Source: Betaproteobacteria bacterium RIFCSPLOWO2_02_FULL_63_19 (GTDB taxonomy: Bacteria; Pseudomonadota; Gammaproteobacteria; Burkholderiales; SG8-39). From it: a stretch of 40,461 nt of DNA. Below, piece by piece: positions 7,218 to 15,425 of the stretch. The notes below the pieces were generated by a model. That model was not told the origin of the DNA. It worked only from the letters and a program-made list of their open reading frames with translations, and did not search any database. Position 1 is the stretch's first letter, and each line of letters starts with the position of its first letter. Location of the stretch: positions 1,734-42,194 of the forward strand of contig MEQX01000053.1 of assembly GCA_001770415.1 (NCBI GenBank), read 5' to 3'. The position numbers and the translations under genes are program-made.

Positions 7218-9824
7218 CTACGGTTGGGGGACGCTGAATATGGTGCGATAGCGGGCGCTGCGCAACATCTCATCGGGGTCGGTGCCGTAACCAACGATGA
7301 TCGAGGCACCCGCGAACACCGGGGAAGAGAGGTCCGCGTTCTGCAGGATCTGGGTCCTGACAACGCTCGCTTGGCTATCGAGCGCCACACTAGTAAGGAA
7401 CGGCGCCATCGGCCATTTCAGGACGGTCCAGCTATTGTTTGCACTGAGTTGGAAATATGGAGAGGAGGCGAGATTCGGTATATTGGCCGCGACATACACG
7501 TTATAGCCAGCCGCGAAATTGCCGTAGTCGCGTGCCGAAGCAAAAATTCCAGAGGCGGTAATCCCTCGGAGATCCGCATGAAGCGATGTTGAATTTACGC
7601 CACCTTCGCGGTAGGTCGCCAGAAGAAATGGCGGAACCTTGTCGACCGGGACCGGCAAATTGGCGGCGCTAGGGTCCAGATCGAGGAAGCCGTTGAACGT
7701 CTCATTGATCACTGCGACTATCGTCGCCTGCTTGGCAAATGTTCCGTCGCCAAGCTGGCCCGCGACGTTTCTTCCCCCCATATAGACGCTTCCGTCCTGC
7801 CGAACAAAAGCACTCGTCGCGTCCCCAACGGCCATGGTCGTGATCGCATCGACGCCGACCGTAAGTGGCGCAGGCGTCGAAATCGAGAGTGCTGGATCCG
7901 ATCCAAGTTCCCCTGCCAGCTCGTATCCCCAGCTCCACCCCCAGATCGAGCCATTTGTTCGCCTTGCGAGCGCATGACTCGTGCCGGCACGGAATTCCAC
8001 AACGTGATCGAGCCCGGTGATCAATGTTGGAGTAAGCCGCCTGGTGGTAGATCCATCCCCAATTTGACCGCGGGAATTTTCCCCCCATCCCAATACTGTC
8101 CCGTCAGATTTCAGTGCATAGCTGTTTGAGGATGTCGCTGCAATCGCCATAACACTAGACAACCCCGGAACCTTTGCTGGCTGCCGGCGGTCAACGGTCG
8201 TGCCGTCGCCAAGCTGACCCTGATTGTTTCCACCCCAGGCCCAGACCGTTCCATCACGATCGAGCGCGAGGCTGTGCCCGTCTCCCGCGGCAATTGCCAC
8301 CGCGTTATCGAGCACGAACGACGGGACGGATGGGTCTTCAGATTGGCCCGGGAATGTGCTTCCCCAACCCCAGACCGTCCTGTCTCGCTTGAGTGCAAGT
8401 GAATAAAGTGGGCCTGCGGCAATAGCTTGAACATCGGTGATTGCGGTCAGTCGCACCGGGGTTCCGCTGTCCTGATAGCTGCCATCCCCAAGTTCCGCGT
8501 ATCCATTGCTTCCCCAAGCCCATACAGTGCCATCCCGATCAAGCGCCAGGCTGTGGGTGTAACCCGCGGAAACCTGCACAACACCTTCCAGACCAATAAC
8601 GACTGCCGGAACTGCGCTGCTCAAGAACCTGCCCTGCCCAAGTTGGCCCGACGAGTCAAGGCCCCAGCTCCAGACGTTGCCCGTCGCGTCAAGAGCTAGG
8701 CCGTGCCAAGAGCCTGCGGCGACCTGGACGATCTCGGAGATGTCGACGACGGGTCCCGGCGTATCTCGATAGTCGGTCGTACCATCGCCCAGATTGCCAA
8801 ACCCGTTCCCGTTGTCCCCTAAAGACAGCACTGTGCCGTTCGTTTTGAGCAATAGCGTCTGGCCATAGCCGGCAGCGACAGACTTGAGTTCGCCTACCCG
8901 GGATTGCGATATCGGTGCGGACCCAGTTGTCCATCGCCACCAAGTCCTGCTATCTACATTGATTGCCGATATAGCGAAACTATTGATGCTCCCGGCAATT
9001 GCCGTCACACCACTGATGCCTGCCGCCCGCACTGGATAGACCCGCGGTGCGTCCCGCGGAGTCGAATAGGGAGCCACGACACCCCACTCCCATACAACCC
9101 CATCCTGCGTCAGGGCTACGCTAAAGTCTTCGCCCGCTGCCAGTTCGCCGACTCCTGCGAGCCCCGAGACTTCGACCGGCCGCAAACGATCGGTCTTGCT
9201 GCCATCGCCGAGCGCGCCCTCGGCATTGGAGCCCCACGCCAACACTCTGCCGTCCGACCTCAAAGCCAGTGCATGCGTGCTGCCACACGCAACCTTGTCA
9301 ATCGAACTCAGGTCGGCGATCTTTCTCGGTGCAAGGGAATTGTCTTGCGTTCCATCTGCGAGAGTTCCGTGATAGTTCCCGCCCCACGCCCATACCGATC
9401 CGTCCTGCCGAAGGGCCAGCGAATACTCGGCGCCGCCGCACGCTTGGACGACGTCGTCTAATCCCCGAACCAGCGCCGGTGTCGAGTTGTTAACGGTGCT
9501 GCCATTGCCGAGCTGCCCGTCGTAATTGTTGCCCCAGGCCCAAACAGTGCCATCCGACCTCACTGCGAGCGAATGGTTTACCCCGCTCGCAATACTTCGA
9601 ACCCCCGAGAGGCCCACGACCATTCCGGGTCTGGTCTCATACGGTAATCGCCCGGCACCAAGCTGGCCGGACTCATCAGAACCCCACGAAACTACGGCAC
9701 CATCGCTTCGCAGTGCCAATGCATGCTGTGATCCCAGCGAAACCATAGGCGTAGTCGCGTTCCCTGAAGCCGCGATCGCGCAAAACCACACCAGGCAGAT
9801 GCAGTGCTTCCACTGAATAGCCAC
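7218..9824 (-). CDS. Secreted RCC1-repeat protein, two predicted seven-bladed propellers
   Basis: From GTG 9824 the protein has 868 residues. It begins MAIQWKHCICLVWFCAIAAS, a signal peptide with likely cleavage near GNA/TTP. GGAG lies just upstream; the longer ATG start at 9881 has no ribosome site. Fourteen RCC1 units can be counted, most of the form AxGxxHSLALxxDGTVWAWG followed by GQLGDG; units 5, 6, 10 and 13 are degenerate. Fourteen units would make two seven-bladed beta-propellers. The last roughly 155 residues, from about VINETFNGFLDLDPS, contain no RCC1 unit and end VGYGTDPDEMLRSARYRTIF; I cannot assign this domain. The protein is probably exported and may be a surface or binding protein, but its ligand is unknown. 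Codon use looks less GC-rich than in neighbouring core genes, which suggests transfer. Confidence 0.85.
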   Translation of the reverse strand: MAIQWKHCICLVWFCAIAASGNATTPMVSLGSQHALALRSDGAVVSWGSDESGQLGAGRLPYETRPGMVVGLSGVRSIASGVNHSLAVRSDGTVWAWGNNYDGQLGNGSTVNNSTPALVRGLDDVVQACGGAEYSLALRQDGSVWAWGGNYHGTLADGTQDNSLAPRKIADLSSIDKVACGSTHALALRSDGRVLAWGSNAEGALGDGSKTDRLRPVEVSGLAGVGELAAGEDFSVALTQDGVVWEWGVVAPYSTPRDAPRVYPVRAAGISGVTAIAGSINSFAISAINVDSRTWWRWTTGSAPISQSRVGELKSVAAGYGQTLLLKTNGTVLSLGDNGNGFGNLGDGTTDYRDTPGPVVDISEIVQVAAGSWHGLALDATGNVWSWGLDSSGQLGQGRFLSSAVPAVVIGLEGVVQVSAGYTHSLALDRDGTVWAWGSNGYAELGDGSYQDSGTPVRLTAITDVQAIAAGPLYSLALKRDRTVWGWGSTFPGQSEDPSVPSFVLDNAVAIAAGDGHSLALDRDGTVWAWGGNNQGQLGDGTTVDRRQPAKVPGLSSVMAIAATSSNSYALKSDGTVLGWGENSRGQIGDGSTTRRLTPTLITGLDHVVEFRAGTSHALARRTNGSIWGWSWGYELAGELGSDPALSISTPAPLTVGVDAITTMAVGDATSAFVRQDGSVYMGGRNVAGQLGDGTFAKQATIVAVINETFNGFLDLDPSAANLPVPVDKVPPFLLATYREGGVNSTSLHADLRGITASGIFASARDYGNFAAGYNVYVAANIPNLASSPYFQLSANNSWTVLKWPMAPFLTSVALDSQASVVRTQILQNADLSSPVFAGASIIVGYGTDPDEMLRSARYRTIFSVPQP

Positions 9825-10010
9825 CACGCACTCCAGAGTATTGATCGCCGAATCAACTATCCCGAATTCGGATAGGAACATACGGGGTTTTCCATCCCGT
9901 CTATGTAAAGTCTAAGGGAGATTCGGCATTACCGCCGCCGCGTCCTGCTCCTAGTTGGTTGGAGAGGCTGTTCGCCGATGTCGGCACCGGGCAGACAGGA
10001 GGGCGAAACC
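9825..10010. other. Upstream region of the RCC1 gene with an inverted repeat
   Basis: No gene is seen here. The best structure is CTATCC-C-GAATTC-GGATAG (9857-9875), about 35 bp before the chosen GTG start of the RCC1 gene; it could be an operator. No convincing -10/-35 pair was found. Confidence 0.35.
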
Positions 10011-10226
10011 GTGACGCTACGATTATCTAGCGCCGGTCCGCCGTCAAAAGAGGCCGAGGGGCGACAAACGACTGCGGACAAAGTTAGCCAGCGGACGAAG
10101 CCCCCGTCTTGGATGACCGATTTGGAGAAACGCCGCTGGCTCAACGTCGGCTATGGAGTTCACATCTCAAATGACGGCTCATGGCCGGCCCTCCCATGGC
10201 CTTTCCGTTCCGGTTTCAAGCTTTAG
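10011..10226 (+). CDS. Small hypothetical protein, 71 residues, doubtful
   Basis: A GTG at 10011 is preceded by AGGAGGG at a good distance (7-8 nt), the best ribosome site in this stretch. The product reads MTLRLSSAGPPSKEAEGRQ, then a proline- and tryptophan-rich part including PPSWMTDLEKRRWLNVGYG and ends RSGFKL. I recognise no family. It converges with the iclR gene and overlaps its stop by 11 bp. It could be a remnant of an unknown gene; the ribosome site is the main reason to list it. Confidence 0.3.
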   Translation: MTLRLSSAGPPSKEAEGRQTTADKVSQRTKPPSWMTDLEKRRWLNVGYGVHISNDGSWPALPWPFRSGFKL

Positions 10227-11106
10227 ATCCGTGGTTAAACATGCCGCTGATCGGAAATCCCACGCGAAACGCTTGCGGCCGCGTCGCCTCCCTCATTGCC
10301 GTTTCAATCACGCGCACTTCCTTGCGCAGGATGGAAACGAGTTCCTTCTGGCGTTCCTCGGTCATCCTGCTCGAAATCGCCCCGATGCTGATAGCAGCGA
10401 ACGGGTCTCCATAGCGGTTGACGCACGGCAGGCCGAGCGTGACGGCGCCCGCGGTGTTGTGGGTGTCATTCAGCGCGTAGCCCAGTTTCCGCGATCGATC
10501 GAGCGCCCTCAACAGCAGCGGCACCGTCAGGTTGTTGTAGCTACCAAAGCGACCGGCATTTGTGCGGACGATCTTGTCTACCACCTGCTCGGGCAGCAGC
10601 ATCAGCAACGCCAGACCGCCGGCGCCGGCGCCGAGCGGGCGGCGTGCACCGACCTCCAGCGTAAAGGTCTTGATCGGAAATGAACCTTCCTTGCGATCGA
10701 GGCACACCGAGTCATTTCCGCTGCGCGCGGTCAAAAACACCGTGTCGCCGCTCTTATCTGCGATGCGCGCAAGCGAGGGGCGAAAAATGTCCGGCAGATT
10801 GAACTGCGGCGCGGCCGCCAGGCCAAGTTCGAAGACCAGCGGCCCGAGCAGATAGCAGCGAGTCATCGGGTCCTGCATGACCAAGCCTTCCGCCATCAGA
10901 CCCTTAAGCATGCGGTGAACCGTCGGGTGCTCGAGCTCCGAGTCCTTTACGACCTCTGAGAGGCGCATTCCCGCGTGGCTGCGCGAGGCGAGAAGCCGCA
11001 GCAGCAGCGATGCCCTTTGTATGGACTGCGTGCCCCGGCCCGCCGAGCGCGCCGGCCGCGTTTCGGCGCGCGCGGGGTCGGCCGGGTTTTCTGCATTTCG
11101 TTTCAT
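10216..11106 (-). CDS. IclR-family transcriptional regulator
   Basis: The 296-residue protein has a basic N-terminal tail, an IclR winged helix-turn-helix (SIQRASLLLRLLASRSHAGM then MRLSEVVKDSELEHPTVHRM, about residues 28-75), and a C-terminal effector domain with CLDRKEGSFPIKTFTLEVG and LGLPCVNRYGDPFAAISIG. IclR proteins sense aromatic or small organic acids and often control a divergent catabolic gene. Here the divergent neighbour is the UbiD-family decarboxylase, 278 bp away, and two matching palindromes lie between them. Start ATG 11106. A broken paralog of its 3' half lies at 6071-6239. Confidence 0.93.
   Translation of the reverse strand: MKRNAENPADPARAETRPARSAGRGTQSIQRASLLLRLLASRSHAGMRLSEVVKDSELEHPTVHRMLKGLMAEGLVMQDPMTRCYLLGPLVFELGLAAAPQFNLPDIFRPSLARIADKSGDTVFLTARSGNDSVCLDRKEGSFPIKTFTLEVGARRPLGAGAGGLALLMLLPEQVVDKIVRTNAGRFGSYNNLTVPLLLRALDRSRKLGYALNDTHNTAGAVTLGLPCVNRYGDPFAAISIGAISSRMTEERQKELVSILRKEVRVIETAMREATRPQAFRVGFPISGMFNHGSKA
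10289..10441 (-). repeat. Direct repeat copy 2 (within the intact iclR gene)
   Basis: Partner of the repeat at 6087-6239, in the same orientation and about 93% identical by hand count. It lies in the effector-domain coding part of the intact IclR gene. Confidence 0.85.
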
Positions 11107-11111
11107 CGGTA

Positions 11112-11126
11112 GTCCACTATATGGAT
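11112..11126. promoter_or_regulatory. Candidate IclR operator 1, next to the iclR start
   Basis: GTCCACTATATGGAT fits the pattern RTCCA-N5-TGGAT and lies only 5 bp upstream of the iclR start codon. It matches the second site at 11271-11285 in both arms and in spacing. Position suggests autorepression; this is inference. Confidence 0.55.
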
Positions 11127-11270
11127 CACTCTCGCATGGCCGTACTTACCGTCGGCGGATTTCCGTGCTAACATAACTGTCATCTTGGCACGATCATCGC
11201 GTTGTCGATGCAGAGTATCGCCATCCGGCCATGACTTGCGGTGGAATATACACTAAATTTTCAACTTTTT

Positions 11271-11285
11271 ATCCACATTATGGAT
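11271..11285. promoter_or_regulatory. Candidate IclR operator 2, upstream of ubiD
   Basis: ATCCACATTATGGAT is an inverted repeat with arms ATCCA and TGGAT around five bases, about 100 bp before the UbiD-family start. It is preceded by an AT-rich stretch (11248-11270) that probably holds the ubiD promoter. Its twin lies beside the iclR start. Confidence 0.6.
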
Positions 11286-11384
11286 TCGCTATCCCAATAC
11301 GGGAATCGCACCGAAAGCACGGCGCCTGCACACTGGGCGCATGTTTGACCTGGAACACAAATTTGGATCAATGGAGACGACGAT

Positions 11385-12914
11385 ATGACAGCTAGAGAGA
11401 GCATTCCCGACGCGATGGGCACCCCGATGGGCGCGGTTGCGAGCGATGAGAGCGCGCATCGTGAAGCCGCAGGCTTCACGATCGCCTACGACGATCTGCG
11501 CGAATGGGTCGCCGAAGCCGAGAAGCTGGGTGAAATCCGCCACGTCAAGGGTGCGAACTGGCAGGAAGAAATCGGCATGGCGGCGGAACTCGTCATGCAC
11601 GACGAGAATGCGCCCTGCGTGATTTTCGAAGACGTTCCCGGATGCAAGAAGGGCCAGCGGGTACTGGTGAACTTTTTCGGCGGCAAGCGCAAGAACATGA
11701 CATTGGGCTTTCCGCTGTCGTACAACAAGCTCGAACTGTCGCAAGCATTCCTCGACAACTACATGCGCGACCTGAAGCCCATAGCGCACCAGTTCGTCGA
11801 AACGGGCCCGGTGATGGAAAACGTCATTACCGGCGATGACATCGACGTCACCAAGTTCCCGGTGCCGACCTGGCACGATGGCGACGGCGGCCGCTATATC
11901 GGCACCGGCAGCTACAACATCACGATCGACCCGGAAGAAAAGTGGATCAACGTAGGCACATACCGGGTCATGATCCACGACAGGAATACGCTCGGCTTCT
12001 ATATGTCCCCGGGCAAGCATGGCCGGATCCATCGCGACAAGTATCAGGCGCGCAACGAACCGATGCCGGTGGTTGTCGTGATCGGCGGCGATCCGCTGCA
12101 ATTCCTGGTGGCGTGCAGCGAGATGCCCTACGGCGTGTGCGAACTGGACATCGCCGGCGGACTGCGCGGCAAGCCGGTGAAGGTGGTCAAGGGCAAGTTC
12201 ACCGGGCTACCCATTCCCGCCAACGCAGAGATGGTCATCGAAGGCTTCGTTCAGCCCGGGAAGCGCAAGCTCGAGGGACCGTTCGGCGAGTGGACCGGAT
12301 ACTACGGCAGCGACATTCGTGAAGAGCCCGTCCTCGACGTCAAGGCCGTCTATCACCGCAACGACCCCATCATCCTGGGCTGCCCGCCGCAGCGCCCGCC
12401 GGAAGAGCAGGCGCGCTACCGGGCGGTTACGCGCTCGGCGCTGATCCGCAAGAACATCGCGGCCGCGGGCGTTCCGGACGTGACGGCCGTTTGGGCACAC
12501 GAGGTCGGCGGCTCACGCATGCTGCTCGGGGTATCCATCAAGCAGCGCTACCCCGGCCACTCCAAGCAGGCCGGGCACGTTGCCGCGATGTGCCATGCGG
12601 GCGCCTATTCCGGAAAATACGTGATCGTCGTGGACGACGACATCGATGTCAGCAACCTGGAAGACCTGATGTGGGGCATGGTAACCCGCTCGGATCCGGC
12701 AACCTCGATCGACATCATCCACAAGACCTGGAGCACGCCGCTCGATCCGCGCATCCCGCCGGAACAGAAAGCAGTCGGTGACAATACGAACTCGCGTGCG
12801 ATTATCGACGCGTGCCGTCCGTGGCACTGGCGCGACCATTTCCCGAAGGTGAACATGCCAAGCGCCGAAACCGCGCGCAAGGCCATGGAAAAGTACGGCT
12901 ACCTGCTGAAATAG
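11385..12914 (+). CDS. UbiD-family prenylated-FMN-dependent decarboxylase
   Basis: The 509-residue protein belongs to the UbiD family, which reversibly decarboxylates aromatic or alpha,beta-unsaturated acids with prenylated FMN made by UbiX. The catalytic triad of the family can be located: R194 in TYRVMIHDRN, and E297 and E302 in KLEGPFGEWTGYYG, matching R173, E277 and E282 of fungal Fdc1. The cofactor region GDGGRYIGTGSYNIT is present. Start ATG 11385 follows GGAGACGAC. Its divergent position to an IclR regulator argues for a catabolic role rather than ubiquinone synthesis. No UbiX gene is in the window. The substrate is unknown. A strong terminator follows. Confidence 0.93.
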   Translation: MTARESIPDAMGTPMGAVASDESAHREAAGFTIAYDDLREWVAEAEKLGEIRHVKGANWQEEIGMAAELVMHDENAPCVIFEDVPGCKKGQRVLVNFFGGKRKNMTLGFPLSYNKLELSQAFLDNYMRDLKPIAHQFVETGPVMENVITGDDIDVTKFPVPTWHDGDGGRYIGTGSYNITIDPEEKWINVGTYRVMIHDRNTLGFYMSPGKHGRIHRDKYQARNEPMPVVVVIGGDPLQFLVACSEMPYGVCELDIAGGLRGKPVKVVKGKFTGLPIPANAEMVIEGFVQPGKRKLEGPFGEWTGYYGSDIREEPVLDVKAVYHRNDPIILGCPPQRPPEEQARYRAVTRSALIRKNIAAAGVPDVTAVWAHEVGGSRMLLGVSIKQRYPGHSKQAGHVAAMCHAGAYSGKYVIVVDDDIDVSNLEDLMWGMVTRSDPATSIDIIHKTWSTPLDPRIPPEQKAVGDNTNSRAIIDACRPWHWRDHFPKVNMPSAETARKAMEKYGYLLK

Positions 12915-12936
12915 CCGGATCGGAAGACCGAACGCA

Positions 12937-12971
12937 GCGGGTTCGCCGTCGGCGAATCCGCTTTTTTTTTG
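12937..12971 (+). terminator. Rho-independent terminator after ubiD
   Basis: The stem AGCGGGTTCGCC (12937-12948) pairs with GGCGAATCCGCT (12952-12963) through one G-T pair around the loop GTC, followed by a run of T to 12971. It lies 23 bp after the UbiD-family stop. Confidence 0.93.
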
Positions 12972-13029
12972 GCGCCCGTGCCAGGTGCGTTTCCAAGACG
13001 CAGGCGTCTCCGAAGCCCTCCCGCTTTCG

Positions 13030-13040
13030 GCTAGAATGGC
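13030..13040 (+). promoter_or_regulatory. Possible -10 region for ilvE
   Basis: TAGAAT (13032-13037) in the context GGCTAGAATGG lies about 30 bp before the ilvE start. The same 11-mer context precedes diaA (19621-19631). No good -35 was found. Confidence 0.35.
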
Positions 13041-13067
13041 GATTTTGCAGACGAAAGGTGCATTGCG

Positions 13068-14021
13068 ATGTCGATGGCGGACCGCGACGGATTGATTTGG
13101 TACGACGGCAAGCTTGTGCCGTGGCGCTCCGCGACCACGCATGTGCTCACTCATTCGCTCCATTACGGCCTGGCCGTGTTCGAAGGTTTGCGCGCGTACA
13201 AGACGGTCAACGGGACGGCGATTTTCCGGCTGAAAGAGCATACCGACCGCTTGTTCAATTCGGCGCACATCTACATGATGAAGATTCCGTACGACAAGGA
13301 CACGCTGATGGAAGCGCACAAGGAAGTGGTGCGCGCCAACAAACTGGAGTCGTGCTACCTGCGCCCGATCGCCTTTTACGGGTCGGAAAAGATGGGCGTT
13401 TCGCCCAAGGGGGCGACCGTGCACGTCGCCATCGCCGCGTGGCCGTGGGGCGCCTATCTCGGTGCGGAAGGCATCGAGAAAGGAATCCGCGTAAAGACTT
13501 CATCGTACGCCCGCCACCATGTCAACGTGTCGATGTGCCGGGCCAAGTACTCGGGTACCTACGCCAACTCGATCCTCGCCAATCTCGAGGCGACTGAACA
13601 CGGCTACGACGAGGCCCTGCTGCTTGACGTCGACGGATTCGTCGCCGAGGGCGCCGGCGAAAACCTGTTCGTGGTCAAGAACGGAAAGATCTATGAGCCG
13701 GAAATAGCGTCGGCACTGATTGGCATCACGCGCGAAACCGTGATTACGCTCGCGGCCGAATTCGGCTATGAAGTCCGGCCCAAACGCATCACCCGCGACG
13801 ATCTCTACATTGCCGACGAGGCATTCTTCACCGGTACCGCTGCGGAAGTGACGCCGATCCGCGAAGTCGACGGGCGCATTATCGGCGCCGGCAGGCGGGG
13901 CCCGGTCACCGCGAAGGTCCAGAAGCGGTTCTTCGACGTGGTCAACGGCCGTGTCGCGCAACATAGGGATTGGCTCGCGCAGGTGAGCGCGAAGAAACCG
14001 GCTCGATCGAGGGCGAAGTGA
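13068..14021 (+). CDS. ilvE: Branched-chain amino acid aminotransferase
   Basis: The 317-residue PLP enzyme of fold type IV transfers the amino group in the last step of valine, leucine and isoleucine synthesis. The PLP lysine is K160 in MCRAKYSGTYANSILA; other family marks are HYGLAVFEGLRAY, EGAGENLFVV and FFTGTAAEVTPI. Length is normal. Start ATG 13068 is preceded by GAAAGGTG. It heads a short run with a zinc-finger protein and waaF, a familiar betaproteobacterial order. Confidence 0.96.
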   Translation: MSMADRDGLIWYDGKLVPWRSATTHVLTHSLHYGLAVFEGLRAYKTVNGTAIFRLKEHTDRLFNSAHIYMMKIPYDKDTLMEAHKEVVRANKLESCYLRPIAFYGSEKMGVSPKGATVHVAIAAWPWGAYLGAEGIEKGIRVKTSSYARHHVNVSMCRAKYSGTYANSILANLEATEHGYDEALLLDVDGFVAEGAGENLFVVKNGKIYEPEIASALIGITRETVITLAAEFGYEVRPKRITRDDLYIADEAFFTGTAAEVTPIREVDGRIIGAGRRGPVTAKVQKRFFDVVNGRVAQHRDWLAQVSAKKPARSRAK

Positions 14022-14067
14022 ACCGCCGCGCGGACGACGCCGGAGCGTTGCTAACGGAGGCAGCGCA

Positions 14068-14268
14068 ATGAGTACTTCAACACAGAATCTGAGCCGCGTC
14101 GTCGAGGTCGGCGAGTCCGACCTGCCGCTGCACTGTCCCACGCCGCAGACGCCGGTATGGTCGATGCATCCACGGGTGTTTCTGGATGTCGCAAAGGCCG
14201 GCGATATGCTGTGTCCCTACTGCGGCACGCGGTACGTCTACAAGGGCGCGCCGGTCAGGGGACACTGA
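14068..14268 (+). CDS. zf-CHCC zinc-finger protein
   Basis: The 66-residue protein carries the C-H-C-C zinc-binding pattern: C23 (LHCPTP), H34 (SMHPRVFLD), and C49/C52 (LCPYCGTRY). This domain is also found in the NDUFS6 subunit of complex I; the role of the bacterial free-standing form is not settled. Start ATG 14068 follows ACGGAGGCAGCGCA. It ends TGA immediately before the CTG that appears to start waaF. Confidence 0.9.
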   Translation: MSTSTQNLSRVVEVGESDLPLHCPTPQTPVWSMHPRVFLDVAKAGDMLCPYCGTRYVYKGAPVRGH

Positions 14269-15312
14269 CTGTCTCGCCTCCCGCCTCGCGTCCTCGTCGT
14301 CGCGCCCAACTGGATCGGCGACACGCTGCTCGCACAGCCGCTGCTGGCACGACTGCAGCGCAAGTTGCCCGGCGTTTCCATCGACGTCGTTGCGCCGGCC
14401 TGGACCGCCCCGGTGCTGCGGCGAATGCCCGAAGTCGACGAAATTATCGAGACCCCGTTCCAACACGGCGAGCTGAAACTCGGCCCTCGCTGGCGTATTG
14501 GGCGCTCCCTGCGCGGCCGCGGCTACCTGGAGGCCATCGTGCTGCCCAACAGCTTCAAGGCCGCCCTGATTCCATTCTTCGCCGACATTCCGCTGCGTGT
14601 GGGATTCGTCGGCGAATTGCGCTTCGGATTGCTCAACATCGTGCACACGCTGGACGAGCGAAAGCTTCCGCTGATGGCCGAACGCTATGCGCAGCTTGCC
14701 GAAATGCCCGGTGAACCCATGTCGCGGCCGCTCGAGGCGTCTCGGCTCTGCGTCGATCTCGCGAACCTGGCGCAGACGTTGGAACGCATCGGGCTGGATC
14801 GCAGCAAGCCAGTGGTGGTGTTCTGCGCTGGAGCCGAATACGGTCCGGCCAAACGGTGGCCGGCCGAATACTTCGCCGAACTCGCGCGACGCCTGGAAGC
14901 CCGAGGTGCCGTGGTGTGGTTGATAGGCTCGGGGGGTGACAACCCGATTGCAGAGCAGATCGCCCGCGAGTCCGGGGGTGCGGCGCTCAATCTGTGCGGC
15001 AGGACCGATCTTGCGAGTGCGATCGACCTCATGTCGGTTGCGGATCTGGTGGTCAGCAACGATTCCGGGCTGATGCACGTCGCTGCGGCGCTCGCGAGGC
15101 CGCTGGTCGCACTGTACGGTTCATCCAGTCCGGCGCACACGCCGCCGCTGGACGGCTCGGCACGCATCGTGCGAATGGAGGGCCTGGCCTGCAGCCCCTG
15201 CTACGAGCGCGAATGTCCTCTCGGCCATTTTCGCTGCATGAAGGAACTCACGCCCGAGCGCGTGCTCGCAGAAATCGACCGCGTCGAAGCGATAGGCAGC
15301 AGCGGATCGTAA
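14269..15312 (+). CDS. waaF: ADP-heptose:LPS heptosyltransferase II
   Basis: GT9-family enzyme that adds the second heptose to the LPS inner core. The N-terminal motif PRVLVVAPNWIGDTLLAQPL is present, and later PVVVFCAGAEYGPAKRWP and SVADLVVSNDSGLMHVAAAL match the family. No ATG, GTG or TTG occurs in frame before this N-terminal motif; the next start (TTG 14365) would remove it. CTG at 14269 directly follows the upstream stop, and AGGGGA (14257-14262) sits 6 nt before it. From CTG the product is 347 residues, close to the 348 of E. coli WaaF. A non-standard start or a sequence error are the two explanations. Start is therefore less certain than function. Confidence 0.9.
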   Translation: MSRLPPRVLVVAPNWIGDTLLAQPLLARLQRKLPGVSIDVVAPAWTAPVLRRMPEVDEIIETPFQHGELKLGPRWRIGRSLRGRGYLEAIVLPNSFKAALIPFFADIPLRVGFVGELRFGLLNIVHTLDERKLPLMAERYAQLAEMPGEPMSRPLEASRLCVDLANLAQTLERIGLDRSKPVVVFCAGAEYGPAKRWPAEYFAELARRLEARGAVVWLIGSGGDNPIAEQIARESGGAALNLCGRTDLASAIDLMSVADLVVSNDSGLMHVAAALARPLVALYGSSSPAHTPPLDGSARIVRMEGLACSPCYERECPLGHFRCMKELTPERVLAEIDRVEAIGSSGS

Positions 15313-15425
15313 CCGAGGTCGGCGAATCCGCCTCATCGCCGGCGGGGGCACATCCGGCAATCGAATCCTCGGTTCAGGATGGTCAGACCCGAAAGAAACC
15401 GCGGATTCAGTCCGGGGGCGAGAAA

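Noticed and set aside
6060..11106. Insertion sequence or integron carrying vapBC and RCC1
   Set aside because: No transposase, integrase or terminal inverted repeats found; the flanking repeats are coding sequence of IclR genes.
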